Notes under the pieces: model-generated
Databases searched by the model: none
Seen by the model: the letters and a program-made list of their open reading frames with translations, nothing else
Told to the model about the DNA's origin: nothing
Source of the DNA: Comamonadaceae bacterium CG12_big_fil_rev_8_21_14_0_65_59_15
Lineage (GTDB): Bacteria; Pseudomonadota; Gammaproteobacteria; Burkholderiales; Burkholderiaceae_C
Assembly: GCA_002786915.1 (NCBI GenBank)
Contig: PCUV01000116.1
Coordinates: forward strand, 1 to 64,000
Direction: 5' to 3'
Length of the DNA: 64,000 bases
Program-made: the position numbers and the translations under genes
Shown here: piece by piece, positions 17,764 to 26,241 of the stretch
How positions within the stretch are numbered: the first letter of the stretch is position 1
Layout: every line of letters begins with the position of its first letter

Positions 17764-19212
17764 ATGAACGAAAACGACCTGATCTTACGTTTTGCCAAAG
17801 ACCATGCAATCCAGATATCCGGGCTGATCGCGCTGCTGCTGCCGCACATGCTGGATGCTGGCATGGCCATCAAAACCACCGACGGCCGCTATCAACTGGC
17901 TAATCAGGCTGTGCTGGGCTGTTTTGACAAGACTTACGAGCAATTCATCGGTTTGACCGACGCCGAACTGTTCCCGGCTGCGGCAGCGGCACAGTTGGCA
18001 CAGTCGGACGCTCAGCTCATGGATGGCACTGTTTGCAGTAGCGACCAGCTTGACTGCCGGGTTGCTGGGCGACCGCTCAAGTGCCTGTGGTTCAAGTTTC
18101 CGCTGCTTGCTCGCGACGGTCAACTGCGCTTCATCGGCGCGGCAATGCTTGACACTGCACGTATGGGCAACATCGACAAACTGCAACAGTCGCTTGAACA
18201 GTTGCAGCGCACCAATCAAAAGCTGCAACAGACCCTGGCCGAGCTGTCCAAGCAAGCCAGCACCGACCAGCTAACCGGTGCCTGGAACCGGCGCCGACTG
18301 GAAGAAACCATCGCCAACGAGATGGACCGTCTCAAACGCTATGACCATCCCTTGAGCATGGTGATGCTGGATATTGATTTTTTCAAAAAAATCAATGATC
18401 TGCACGGTCACCTGGTGGGCGATCAAGTACTGGTAACGTTGACCAAGGTGTTGCAGTCAAATCTGCGCGCTATCGACACGCTCACGCGCTGGGGCGGCGA
18501 AGAATTTGTCGTGCTGTGCCCGAACACAACGCTGGCCACCGTCACCCTGCTGGCCGAGCGGCTGCGGGCCAGTGTTGCCAATACGTCGTTTGCCCTAGTT
18601 GGGCAAGTCACGATCAGTTTGGGGGTGGCCGAGTGCCTGGCAAGCGAGACCTGGCAAGACTGGCTCAAACGCGCCGATGCTGCGCTGTACCGCGCCAAAG
18701 AGGGGGGTCGCAATCAGGTTCAAGTTGCGCCCGAGCCAACCGGGTCCGACGACCGGGCCCAAGCCATGACGGCTGGTCTGCTGCACTTGTCCTGGCATGC
18801 CGCTTACGAGTGCGGCCACCCGGTGATAGATGAACAGCACCGTGGCCTGTTCGCTGACGCCAACCAATTGCTTGCAGCGGTGTTGTCGGCGCGTCCGAAA
18901 GCTGAAGTGGCTACGCTGGTCAACGCCCTGGTCGCGCATGTGGTGCAGCATTTCAAGGACGAAGAGGGCATTATTCGCGCCGCCGGTTACCCCGGTTTTG
19001 CCGCGCACGCCACCATTCACCGCGCGCTGGTTGACAAGGCCGTGGCCCTGGTCAAGCACTTTGACGCCGACACACTGTCGGTTGGTGAGCTGTTTCAATT
19101 CTTGGCGCGGGACGTTGTCGCCAATCACATGCTGGGCGCTGACCGCCAGTTCTTTGCCTATCTACAGCCCAAAATGTCTCCTGGAGCCCTGGTGCCGGGT
19201 GCCACAGGGTGA
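17764..19212 (+). CDS. PAS-GGDEF diguanylate cyclase with C-terminal hemerythrin domain
   Basis: 482 residues. PAS-like domain at about 25-140, a short coiled coil (KLQQSLEQLQRTNQKLQQTL), GGDEF domain at about 170-325, hemerythrin-like domain at about 340-470. The cyclase signature reads RWGGEEF, and RAID five residues before it is an intact RxxD inhibitory site, so it should make c-di-GMP under product feedback. Hemerythrin di-iron ligands are visible in YECGHPVIDEQH, HFKDEE, the HATIH segment and NHMLGAD, implying O2 or redox sensing. Cytosolic; no membrane segment. Convergent with the next cyclase gene. Confidence 0.92.
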   Translation: MNENDLILRFAKDHAIQISGLIALLLPHMLDAGMAIKTTDGRYQLANQAVLGCFDKTYEQFIGLTDAELFPAAAAAQLAQSDAQLMDGTVCSSDQLDCRVAGRPLKCLWFKFPLLARDGQLRFIGAAMLDTARMGNIDKLQQSLEQLQRTNQKLQQTLAELSKQASTDQLTGAWNRRRLEETIANEMDRLKRYDHPLSMVMLDIDFFKKINDLHGHLVGDQVLVTLTKVLQSNLRAIDTLTRWGGEEFVVLCPNTTLATVTLLAERLRASVANTSFALVGQVTISLGVAECLASETWQDWLKRADAALYRAKEGGRNQVQVAPEPTGSDDRAQAMTAGLLHLSWHAAYECGHPVIDEQHRGLFADANQLLAAVLSARPKAEVATLVNALVAHVVQHFKDEEGIIRAAGYPGFAAHATIHRALVDKAVALVKHFDADTLSVGELFQFLARDVVANHMLGADRQFFAYLQPKMSPGALVPGATG

Positions 19213-19258
19213 GCGGACTGGGCGGTCTTGGAGATGGGACGGTCAATGTGTGCGCAGG

Positions 19259-20257
19259 TCAGGCTTGGCTGGCGCGCAAATCCTTGATCAGCAAGCTGGT
19301 CATGATCCGGTTACGACCGCTGCTCTTGGCTTCATACAGTGCTTGATCGGCCGAGCGCACCAGGTCATCGAGTGTGGTGCCGGGTTGCCACTGTGCCAAC
19401 CCACCAGAGACCTTGAGCTCAAGCGCACGGCCATCGGCCAGCACCAGCGGCGCGTTAGCAACGCCCTGGCGCAAACGCTCGGCCACCGGCTGGGCTTGCA
19501 ATAAATCGGAGCCCGGCATCAAAACGACAATTTCTTCGCCGCCGTAGCGTGCGCACAGATCGGTGGAGCGCAAGTTTGACCGCAGCACGCTGGCGATATG
19601 GCGCAGGGCCTGGTCTCCACTAAGGTGCCCGTAGTCGTCATTGACCCGCTTAAAGTGATCAATGTCGAGCATGAGCAGGCAAGCTTGTTGCCCAGTGCGC
19701 TCGCACAGTTCAAGCTGCTTGGGAAAGACCTCCTGAAACCAGCTCCGGTTGTGCAGGCCGGTCAGACCATCGGACTCAGCCTTGCTGCGGTAAGCGCGTT
19801 GCAATTCGATGCTGCTCAACAAAACCACGTTGTTTTCGCGGATGCGCTGCGACAGCACATGCAGCAGGTTCAAGGCCATTACCGGCTGATTAGCCAGCAT
19901 TTGCCAAAGCACCGGCTTGGCAATGGTCAGCAGGCGGGTCTTGACGGCCGCCACCACATAGGCCGATGGCACCCTGGCGTCAATGATCGACAACTCACCA
20001 ACGCAGTCGCCGACCCGAAGCCGCACCAGTGGCTGCGGCATCAAGGGCTCCAGGCAGACCAGTAATTCACCATCCAAAATAACGTAGATGTCATGATTGA
20101 CGCGGTCGGGATCCAGCAAGACGTGTCCGGCCTCAACATCAAAGGGGTGGCTCTGGCCCAGCTCACTGGCGATCAAGGTGAAGTCCACCCCCTGAAACAG
20201 CGCTGAATCAGTCAGCATGCCAGGCAGTTCGGTGCTGTGCAACGTGGTGATATTCAT
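19259..20257 (-). CDS. Cyclic-nucleotide-binding-domain diguanylate cyclase
   Basis: 332 residues. The N-terminal ~140 residues form a cNMP/Crp-type sensor (LLDPDRVNHDIYVILDGELL, then RVGDCVGELSIID), but the usual phosphate-binding arginine signature is not clear, so the ligand is uncertain. The GGDEF domain at about 165-325 has RYGGEEI with an RxxD site (RSTD) five residues before. It lacks a DNA-binding domain, unlike true Crp proteins. Expected function is ligand- or redox-controlled c-di-GMP synthesis. ATG 20257; no RBS anomaly. Confidence 0.88.
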   Translation of the reverse strand: MNITTLHSTELPGMLTDSALFQGVDFTLIASELGQSHPFDVEAGHVLLDPDRVNHDIYVILDGELLVCLEPLMPQPLVRLRVGDCVGELSIIDARVPSAYVVAAVKTRLLTIAKPVLWQMLANQPVMALNLLHVLSQRIRENNVVLLSSIELQRAYRSKAESDGLTGLHNRSWFQEVFPKQLELCERTGQQACLLMLDIDHFKRVNDDYGHLSGDQALRHIASVLRSNLRSTDLCARYGGEEIVVLMPGSDLLQAQPVAERLRQGVANAPLVLADGRALELKVSGGLAQWQPGTTLDDLVRSADQALYEAKSSGRNRIMTSLLIKDLRASQA

Positions 20258-20340
20258 GGGTACCTGGCAGAGTCATAGGTGATTTTCTAACCAATTTTGC
20301 CTCAGGTTCATGCGCTGGTGTGGCTCCCACGGTTAAATCA

Positions 20341-20388
20341 GTTGGGGACACCAGTCACGCTTACTTCGTGCGCTTTGATCTGTCCCGC
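20341..20388. repeat. Degenerate family A variant (GGGGACA/TGTCCC)
   Basis: GTTGGGGACACCAG at the left and GATCTGTCCCGC at the right resemble the GGGGACAGATC...GATCTGTCCCC variant that lies inside metH. The arms are imperfect. It is in the 137-bp gap between two c-di-GMP genes. Confidence 0.45.
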
Positions 20389-20394
20389 AAAGTG

Positions 20395-23300
20395 TTACAA
20401 CTCCCCAAAATCCGAGCTGGTCCAACCGGTTTTCGCAGCGGACAAGCGCATGGTGCGCAACTGATTGAGCATACTGTGGCTGAGCGCATCCAGCATCGCC
20501 AGATCAGCACTCAGGTCGGCGTGCGCCTGCGCACGCCTGCGGGCCAACAGGGGCGCAGCCTGCTGGTGCAACTCTTCATGGATGTTTTGCAAACTGCCAA
20601 ACAGGGGGTTGCGCTGAAATCGCTTGGTGGTGCCGCTACGTTGCAGCCATTTGCCAAAACGGCATTGCAGAGGGTCGTTGACCGGCGCGGGCAGCAACGG
20701 GTCAGCCAGGTAGGCGCGCAATTCCCGCATCCAGGCGCGGTGTTCCACCTTGGCCAGCAAGATGGGAATGTCACGCGGGGGTGCCAGCATGCTGTTGGCC
20801 CACGACAGCGGTACCTGCCACTGTGCCAGCCACCCAGGTACGTCGGCAGCGGGCATGGGGCGGGCAATCACGTAGCCCTGACCATATTCGCAGCCAAATT
20901 CAATCAATGCACGACCATGCGCCTCGGTTTCAATACCCTCGGCCAGCGCGCGGCGGTCAAAGTTGCGTGCCAGGGACAAGATGCTGTTGACAATGGCGGC
21001 ATGCTCCACGTCGTCAAGCATGCCGCGCACAAAACTTTGATCGATCTTGATCGTGTGCGCGGCCAGCTGTTTCAGGAAGGTCAGCGACGAATAGCCCGTG
21101 CCAAAGTCATCGAGCGCGCATTCGATGTCGGCCTTTTGCAACTCGCGGATCACGCCCGAGGCGTGTGCCATATTGCCCAAGGCACCAGTTTCCAGAACCT
21201 CTATTTGAAACTGCTGCGCTTTCACGCTGGGCTGTGCCGCCAGTTGACGTAGCAAGCGTGCCACAAAGCCGGGGTCAAGTAACTGCTGCGCGTCGATATT
21301 GACGCTGACTTTGGTCACCAAACCCTGGGCGTTCCAGCGTGCCAGTTGCGCAAGCGCATTTTCGATCACCCAGTCACCCACTTCGATGGCCAGGGATGTA
21401 GATGCCAGCAGCGGGATGAATTCGCCGGGTGGTACCAACCCGCGCTGCGGATGCTGCCAGCGTATCAACGCCTCAAACCCACTCACCCGCCCATTGGCTA
21501 AATGCACTTTCGGTTGGTAAAACAGCACAAACTCGCGTCGATTGAGCGCTTGCCGAACCTCGTCCAGTTGGAAAAGTCTCGAGCGGGTGTTTTCGTCACT
21601 GGTGGGGTCAAATTGAATGTAGCGGTTTTTGCCTGCCTGCTTGGCCGCGTACATGGCATGGTCTGCCTGGCGCAGCAGCTGCTCGGCATCGATCGGTTGA
21701 TGTTGTGGAAACAACGTGACGCCAACGCTGGCGGTAATGGTGAACATGCGTTGCGCCACTTGCAGCGGCTGCGCAATAACACCCAGCAAGCGTTGAACTT
21801 CAGGGGCGGAGTCGGTTGGCGCGTCGAGACCGACAAACAGGTAGGCAAATTCGTCACCACCAATATGCGCCAGAAATTGCTGCTGGCGGGTGGCTTGCGC
21901 CAACCTTTGGCTGATTGCCAGAATCAATGCACTGCCCACAGCCTCGCCGTCGACCTGGTTGATGACGGCAAAGCCATCCAGATCGAAATAAGCGATTGCA
22001 ATGTGCTGTGAAGCCTTGACGTGCGCCATGGCACTGGCCAGACGCTCCACAAAGTCACGCCGGTTGGGCAGCCCCGTCAGTGCGTCGTGGTGGGTCGCAA
22101 ATTCAAGCTGCGCCTGATGCGCTTTCTGTTCGGTGATGTCCACCGCAATCCCGGCCACACGGGTGGCGCGGCCATCGCTGCCGCGCTGCACGACGCAGCC
22201 CAGACAGCGCAGCCAGACCCATTGACCCTTGTGATGACGTAGCCGCAGTTCAACGACAAACCGTGGCGCTTGATCACGCAGGTGCGCGCTCATGGCGTCA
22301 GCTTGCGCAGCACGGTCATGGGGGTGAATCCAAGAAATATAGCGATCACCGCTGATTTGGTGCAGTTGGTCCGGTTCATACCCCAGCATCTGGGCGGCAC
22401 CGTCGAGCAGGTCGATTTGGTCGTTGACGATGTCCCATTCCCAGGTGGCCGCCTGCGCCGCATCGACCGCATTTTTCAGGCGCAAGCGCTCCTGCTCCAG
22501 CGCTTGCTCAGCCTGGTGGCGCTGCGTGATGTCGTTGAAAACCGCCATGATGCAGGCCTGCCCGCCCAAGGCAAACGGTACCCGCTCAATGCTGGCTATA
22601 AAAGTGCTGCCGTCCTTGCGGCGCACGGGAAGCGATAACGACGCACTCGTTGAATCCGTTTGCAGATGCTCAAAGTCTGCGTCAACCTGCGGCAACGCTT
22701 CAATCGGGTGAATGTCATTGGACGACATCGACAACAACTCGGGCAGGGTATAGCCCAGCATCTGGCAGAACCACGGGTTGGCAAAAATGAAACGACGGCT
22801 CACCGTGTCGGCCGCCACCAAACCAGCGGGCAGGTGGTCGATGATGGCATGCAGCGTTCGCTCCAGCGGCGAGCTGGCGCCGCCCGCGCCCTCCATCAAG
22901 GCACGCCAGCGGTCGTCACTGGCCTGTAGCGCGGCTTGGGCCTGGCGGGTTTGATGCTGTTCGTGCAGCAGTGCCATCGCCTGCTTCGAAGCGGTTTCGT
23001 ACATGGCCATTACGGCGCGCACCAGCACGGCGCTGGCGTCAGACATCTGGTGCTGGGCGCGCAAGCACGCCGCCTGGGGCGACAGACCCTCCTGCACGCC
23101 CAGCACCGCCAACGCCAGGCGCTTGTCGTCGCCCAGAATGTGATCCACCAGCCAGGTGGTTAAAAAAGTCAACAGCCGATCCACCGCGTCAAGTGTTTGC
23201 TCGGGCACTTGCGTCAGTCGGGTGACCTCCGACAGGAAACTCCGGTGTGTGTTTACATGCTCTTGCACCCAAGGGTCGTCTGCCAAAGCTTCTTTCCAGA

Positions 23301-23496
23301 GGGATTCTTCGGTGCGAAAGTGGTAGTCGGCGTAGCTGGTCAGTTGGGTCAGAACGCCCGCCAGGTCAGGTGCGCTGCCCCCGGTGACACGTTGGCGTGC
23401 CAGCGCATTGATCAGTCCTACCAGGGTGCGGTGCTGAGCGTCAATTTTGGAGATTCCCGTTTCGAGCTGGGGGGTCCAGGGGAAGGGTTCAAACAT
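20395..23496 (-). CDS. Hemerythrin-PAS-PAS-GGDEF-EAL-CZB c-di-GMP protein
   Basis: 1033 residues, cytosolic. Order: hemerythrin-like domain ~1-130 (ISKIDAQHRTLVGLINAL, HFRTEE), two PAS/PAC domains ~215-460, GGDEF ~465-630, EAL ~640-890, CZB-like domain ~910-1010. The cyclase motif HIGGDEF is intact but lacks an RxxD site. The EAL domain has FEALIRWQHP, DDFGTGYSS and KIDQSFV, so phosphodiesterase activity is expected. The CZB-like part shows HRAWMREL, CRFGKWL and IHEELH, matching the His/Cys zinc pattern of chemoreceptor zinc-binding domains that sense oxidants. It is an O2/oxidant-responsive c-di-GMP switch by inference. Confidence 0.9.
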   Translation of the reverse strand: MFEPFPWTPQLETGISKIDAQHRTLVGLINALARQRVTGGSAPDLAGVLTQLTSYADYHFRTEESLWKEALADDPWVQEHVNTHRSFLSEVTRLTQVPEQTLDAVDRLLTFLTTWLVDHILGDDKRLALAVLGVQEGLSPQAACLRAQHQMSDASAVLVRAVMAMYETASKQAMALLHEQHQTRQAQAALQASDDRWRALMEGAGGASSPLERTLHAIIDHLPAGLVAADTVSRRFIFANPWFCQMLGYTLPELLSMSSNDIHPIEALPQVDADFEHLQTDSTSASLSLPVRRKDGSTFIASIERVPFALGGQACIMAVFNDITQRHQAEQALEQERLRLKNAVDAAQAATWEWDIVNDQIDLLDGAAQMLGYEPDQLHQISGDRYISWIHPHDRAAQADAMSAHLRDQAPRFVVELRLRHHKGQWVWLRCLGCVVQRGSDGRATRVAGIAVDITEQKAHQAQLEFATHHDALTGLPNRRDFVERLASAMAHVKASQHIAIAYFDLDGFAVINQVDGEAVGSALILAISQRLAQATRQQQFLAHIGGDEFAYLFVGLDAPTDSAPEVQRLLGVIAQPLQVAQRMFTITASVGVTLFPQHQPIDAEQLLRQADHAMYAAKQAGKNRYIQFDPTSDENTRSRLFQLDEVRQALNRREFVLFYQPKVHLANGRVSGFEALIRWQHPQRGLVPPGEFIPLLASTSLAIEVGDWVIENALAQLARWNAQGLVTKVSVNIDAQQLLDPGFVARLLRQLAAQPSVKAQQFQIEVLETGALGNMAHASGVIRELQKADIECALDDFGTGYSSLTFLKQLAAHTIKIDQSFVRGMLDDVEHAAIVNSILSLARNFDRRALAEGIETEAHGRALIEFGCEYGQGYVIARPMPAADVPGWLAQWQVPLSWANSMLAPPRDIPILLAKVEHRAWMRELRAYLADPLLPAPVNDPLQCRFGKWLQRSGTTKRFQRNPLFGSLQNIHEELHQQAAPLLARRRAQAHADLSADLAMLDALSHSMLNQLRTMRLSAAKTGWTSSDFGEL

Positions 23497-23761
23497 GAAC
23501 GGACTCAGTTTGTTTTAACTTGTGTTGGCCGCTTCGACGATGGCCAGAACGCCAAGTGCCATTACAACGGCAAAAAGGTCAGCTGCGTAGGGCATTATCT
23601 GCGTATCGCTTACGTTAAGTCAATAAGCTCCGTTGCGCCGCAAGTGTGCACCACCGACCTCGCCCAATGCGGCTTCATCCCGGTGCCACGGCACCCTGCA
23701 AGGTTCACCAGACTTTACCAACCACCTTAAATATCCTTAAAAATCAATATGTTAAAGCGTA

Positions 23762-23971
23762 CTAATTTTTAGCTGTTGCAATTGTTCGGCTGGGGACCAT
23801 TGGGTGAACGCCTTGAAGCTGGCCATCAGGCAGGCCGGCCGCTGTCATGTCCAGCTCGCGCATCAGCTCGGGCGCAATCACCGCGATGACGCTGCGCAGC
23901 GCGTACGACAAAAAATAGCCCAGCGCGTACGCTGGGACCAGGCGAAACCAGAGGGAGGCGGGCGACATCAT
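23762..23971 (-). pseudogene. Truncated, internally deleted copy of the MFS transporter gene
   Basis: MMSPASLWFRLVPAYALGYF and the following ~25 residues closely match the first ~45 residues of the MFS gene at 16334-17563. The copy then jumps to sequence matching about 17171-17226, out of frame. The junction falls at a CAGGCCG heptamer present at both corresponding places in the intact gene (17220 and 17428), so about 200 bp was probably lost by recombination between short repeats. The frame stops at 23762, and nothing from the remaining transporter is present. 23497-23761 upstream holds no gene I recognise. Confidence 0.85.
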
Positions 23972-23986
23972 GCCCGCTATTGTCGG

Positions 23987-24424
23987 CTAGCGCGCCTGCA
24001 ACTTCTCCAGCACCGGTGCCAGTTTGTCGCGGTTGGCGGGGTTGATGCGGATGGCGGAGTCAAACGCGGCCCCGGCCAATGCGTCCTGCCCGGTGTGCAG
24101 GTAGGCAAAGGCGATGCCCAGCCAGGCCTTGTCGTTGTTGGCATCCAGGCCGATGGCCTTTTGGTAAACAGGAATACTGGCCTTGAAGTCTTGCCGTGAC
24201 AGGTGCAGCCCGGCCAGCTTCATGTGCGCCTTGAGCGAGTTGGGCTCGGACCGCACGGCGCGTTCAAACGTGACCTGCGCCTGCTCAAGTTGCCCGGCGG
24301 CCCATTGCTGGTCGCCTTGCGCGAGCATATCCACGCGCATGGCCGCTTGCGCCGACCACAGCGCAAAAGCGCTAAGCACAGCCGCGCTGGCGAGCAGCAG
24401 GTTTCGTTGCAGTGTTGAACTCAT
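23987..24424 (-). CDS. Periplasmic TPR protein
   Basis: 145 residues. Signal peptide or membrane anchor (LLLASAAVLSAFALWSAQA) followed by about three tetratricopeptide repeats (AAGQLEQAQVTFERAVRSEP, then MKLAGLHLSRQDF and WLGIAFAYLHTGQD). Likely a protein-protein scaffold in the periplasm. ATG 24424 is preferred over a longer frame from 24490, with AGGA upstream. It lies downstream of the octaheme cytochrome gene on the same strand, but a terminator (24598-24631) and a family B repeat separate them, so co-transcription is doubtful. Confidence 0.78.
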   Translation of the reverse strand: MSSTLQRNLLLASAAVLSAFALWSAQAAMRVDMLAQGDQQWAAGQLEQAQVTFERAVRSEPNSLKAHMKLAGLHLSRQDFKASIPVYQKAIGLDANNDKAWLGIAFAYLHTGQDALAGAAFDSAIRINPANRDKLAPVLEKLQAR

Positions 24425-24485
24425 GGTGTTTTTTCCTGTTAATTGGCATGGCCCAGACGGCCACCCCGGATGATGAAAGAGTGTC

Positions 24486-24560
24486 GTCATTGCGAGGCCG
24501 CAGGCCGCAGCAATCCATGTATTCAGAAGCCATGGATTGCTTCACTGCGTTCGCAATGAC
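24486..24560. repeat. Family B dispersed palindromic repeat (copy B2)
   Basis: GTCATTGCGA (24486-24495) pairs with TCGCAATGAC (24551-24560). An internal pair AGCAATCCATG / CATGGATTGCT strengthens the fold. It lies in the gap between the TPR gene and the HAO-like gene. Confidence 0.85.
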
Positions 24561-24597
24561 AGAGAAATTTTCAGCGCTGGTGGCGTTCCTTCACGTC

Positions 24598-24631
24598 AAA
24601 AAACGGCCCTGTGCCGGAGCAAAGAGCCGTT
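24598..24631 (-). terminator. Intrinsic terminator after the HAO-like gene
   Basis: On the minus strand a 9-bp stem (AACGGCTCT with AGGGCCGTT, one G-T pair, 12-nt loop) is followed by six T. It lies 24 nt after the HAO-like stop codon at 24655 and would end the nap-hao transcript. Confidence 0.8.
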
Positions 24632-24654
24632 CTTGCTTGGGTGCAAAGCGCTGT

Positions 24655-26139
24655 TTACTTCAGGCTGCCCTTGCCGTAGCGCTCCTCGTAGCCCTTGCGC
24701 ACTTTCTCGATCTGATCCTTGCCCATGCCGTTGAAGAACCAGTCGTGACCGGCGATCGGCTTGAAGTACTTCGCGAGCATTTCTTCGGCAAATTTTTCGT
24801 TGCCGTCCTTGGCCTTGACCACTTCTTTCAGCTCAGGGATCCACTTGAAGTACGTGTGTTGGCTCACTTCATAGATGCCGTGCCACCAGGTGTAGTCGGG
24901 GCCGTTCATCGAGGCGCCGTGACGCGCGCGGCGGCCTTCGTGGTGCCAGATCTCAAACCAGGTCCACTTGATCTTGGCATCCATCGGCTGGTGCGTCAGG
25001 TAACCCTTGTCTTCGAGCTCTTTCATGATGGCGGCAATCGGCTTGGCATACTTGTCGTTGTACAGATCGACCACGTCGTCAAACTGCTTGTAATGGCCGT
25101 CGATGGTGTTGCCGGTGTGGCAGGTGGCGCAGACATTTTTCATCCTGTTGCGGCGTTGTTCCCAGGTCAGGATTTCGGTCACGGTGGAACCCTTGACGGC
25201 GTCGCCCACCTTGGGCAGCGCAGCGCCTGCGGGCTGGTCAAACTCGTCGCCATTGGCCAGACGAATCATGTTGAGCTTGGCAGAAATGGCCGGGCGCAGC
25301 GTCCACGAGATGCGTTCACCCACGTCGTGCGTGCCCTTCTGGTCTTTGGTGGCACCCATGTGGCAGGTGGCGCAGGTCGGTGCGGCGGTGTAGTCCACAC
25401 CGGCCACCCAGCTCTTGGAGTTGAGGTTCATCTTGTCCACATTGGCGCGGTACAGAATGCCGTGCTTGGATTCGTTGTAAATCTCGATTTGCGGATGATC
25501 CGGCCCCATGTGGCACTTGCCGCAGGTGTCAGGGGTGCGCGCCTGCGCTGACGAGAAACTGTGGCGCGCGTGGCAGGCCGAACAAGACCCCAGCGTGCCG
25601 TCAACATTCTTGCGGCCAATGCCGGTGTTGGGCCAGGTTTGCGCCGTCGGACGGTTGTTGGCGTCGAGCTCGACCGTGCTGCCGTGGCATTGTTTGCAAC
25701 CGGCGTTCACTGCGGCCGGGCCACCGATGACTTCACCCAGCAGGTTATCGACGGAGGCCAGAATGTTGCCGGCCTTGGCGTGGTGCGAGCGCTGTTGCTG
25801 CGCCACTTCGGTGGCGTGGCAGGTGGCGCAGGTCTTGGGGGTGGGAATCACCTGGATCAGGGCACCGTTGTGCCGGAAGCCGGCCTTGTTGCCCTCGGCC
25901 ACCTTGTGGCAGTCGTAGCAATCGACGTTGTTGGCGGCGTGGGCGCTGTTTTTCCACTCGACATAAATGCCGGGCTCGTCTGCCGGGCCGTGGCAGCTGA
26001 TGCATTTCTGGCCCATGGCCGCGTCGGCCGCCGTTTTGGCCGGGGCCGCGTTGGCAGACCAGACGGTGCCTGCCAGTGTCAAGGTGATAAGCCCAGCCAG
26101 TGTTTGCAACACCCGCGTCGGCCGTCGATTCAATCGCAT
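24655..26139 (-). CDS. Octaheme c-type cytochrome, hydroxylamine oxidoreductase (HAO)-like
   Basis: 494 residues with a signal peptide ending near SANAA. Eight CxxCH motifs are present (CISCH, CYDCH, CATCH, CKQCH, CSACH, CGKCH, CATCH, CATCH), the HAO/octaheme nitrite reductase number. The C-terminal region GASMNGPDYTWWHGIYEV resembles the HAO core, and Tyr416 there is a candidate for the tyrosine that cross-links heme P460 in ammonia oxidisers; an alignment is needed to decide. No amo or cytochrome c554 genes are near, so a reductive or detoxifying role on hydroxylamine, NO or nitrite is more likely. It follows napDAGHB and an fnr-type gene, all on the minus strand. ATG 26139 has AGGAG upstream. 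Confidence 0.88.
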   Translation of the reverse strand: MRLNRRPTRVLQTLAGLITLTLAGTVWSANAAPAKTAADAAMGQKCISCHGPADEPGIYVEWKNSAHAANNVDCYDCHKVAEGNKAGFRHNGALIQVIPTPKTCATCHATEVAQQQRSHHAKAGNILASVDNLLGEVIGGPAAVNAGCKQCHGSTVELDANNRPTAQTWPNTGIGRKNVDGTLGSCSACHARHSFSSAQARTPDTCGKCHMGPDHPQIEIYNESKHGILYRANVDKMNLNSKSWVAGVDYTAAPTCATCHMGATKDQKGTHDVGERISWTLRPAISAKLNMIRLANGDEFDQPAGAALPKVGDAVKGSTVTEILTWEQRRNRMKNVCATCHTGNTIDGHYKQFDDVVDLYNDKYAKPIAAIMKELEDKGYLTHQPMDAKIKWTWFEIWHHEGRRARHGASMNGPDYTWWHGIYEVSQHTYFKWIPELKEVVKAKDGNEKFAEEMLAKYFKPIAGHDWFFNGMGKDQIEKVRKGYEERYGKGSLK

Positions 26140-26241
26140 AGCGCTCTCCTGAAGTTGATGCAGCCAACTGTAGAAAAGCCCGCGCACTGTGGCCTTAAGG
26201 CAGCTTAAAAAAAGCAACGAATAGTTGCTGCCAAACGCGAA

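Noticed and set aside
24655..26139. Ammonia oxidation by the HAO-like protein
   Set aside because: No amoCAB, cytochrome c554 or cM552 genes are nearby; the setting is periplasmic nitrate reduction.
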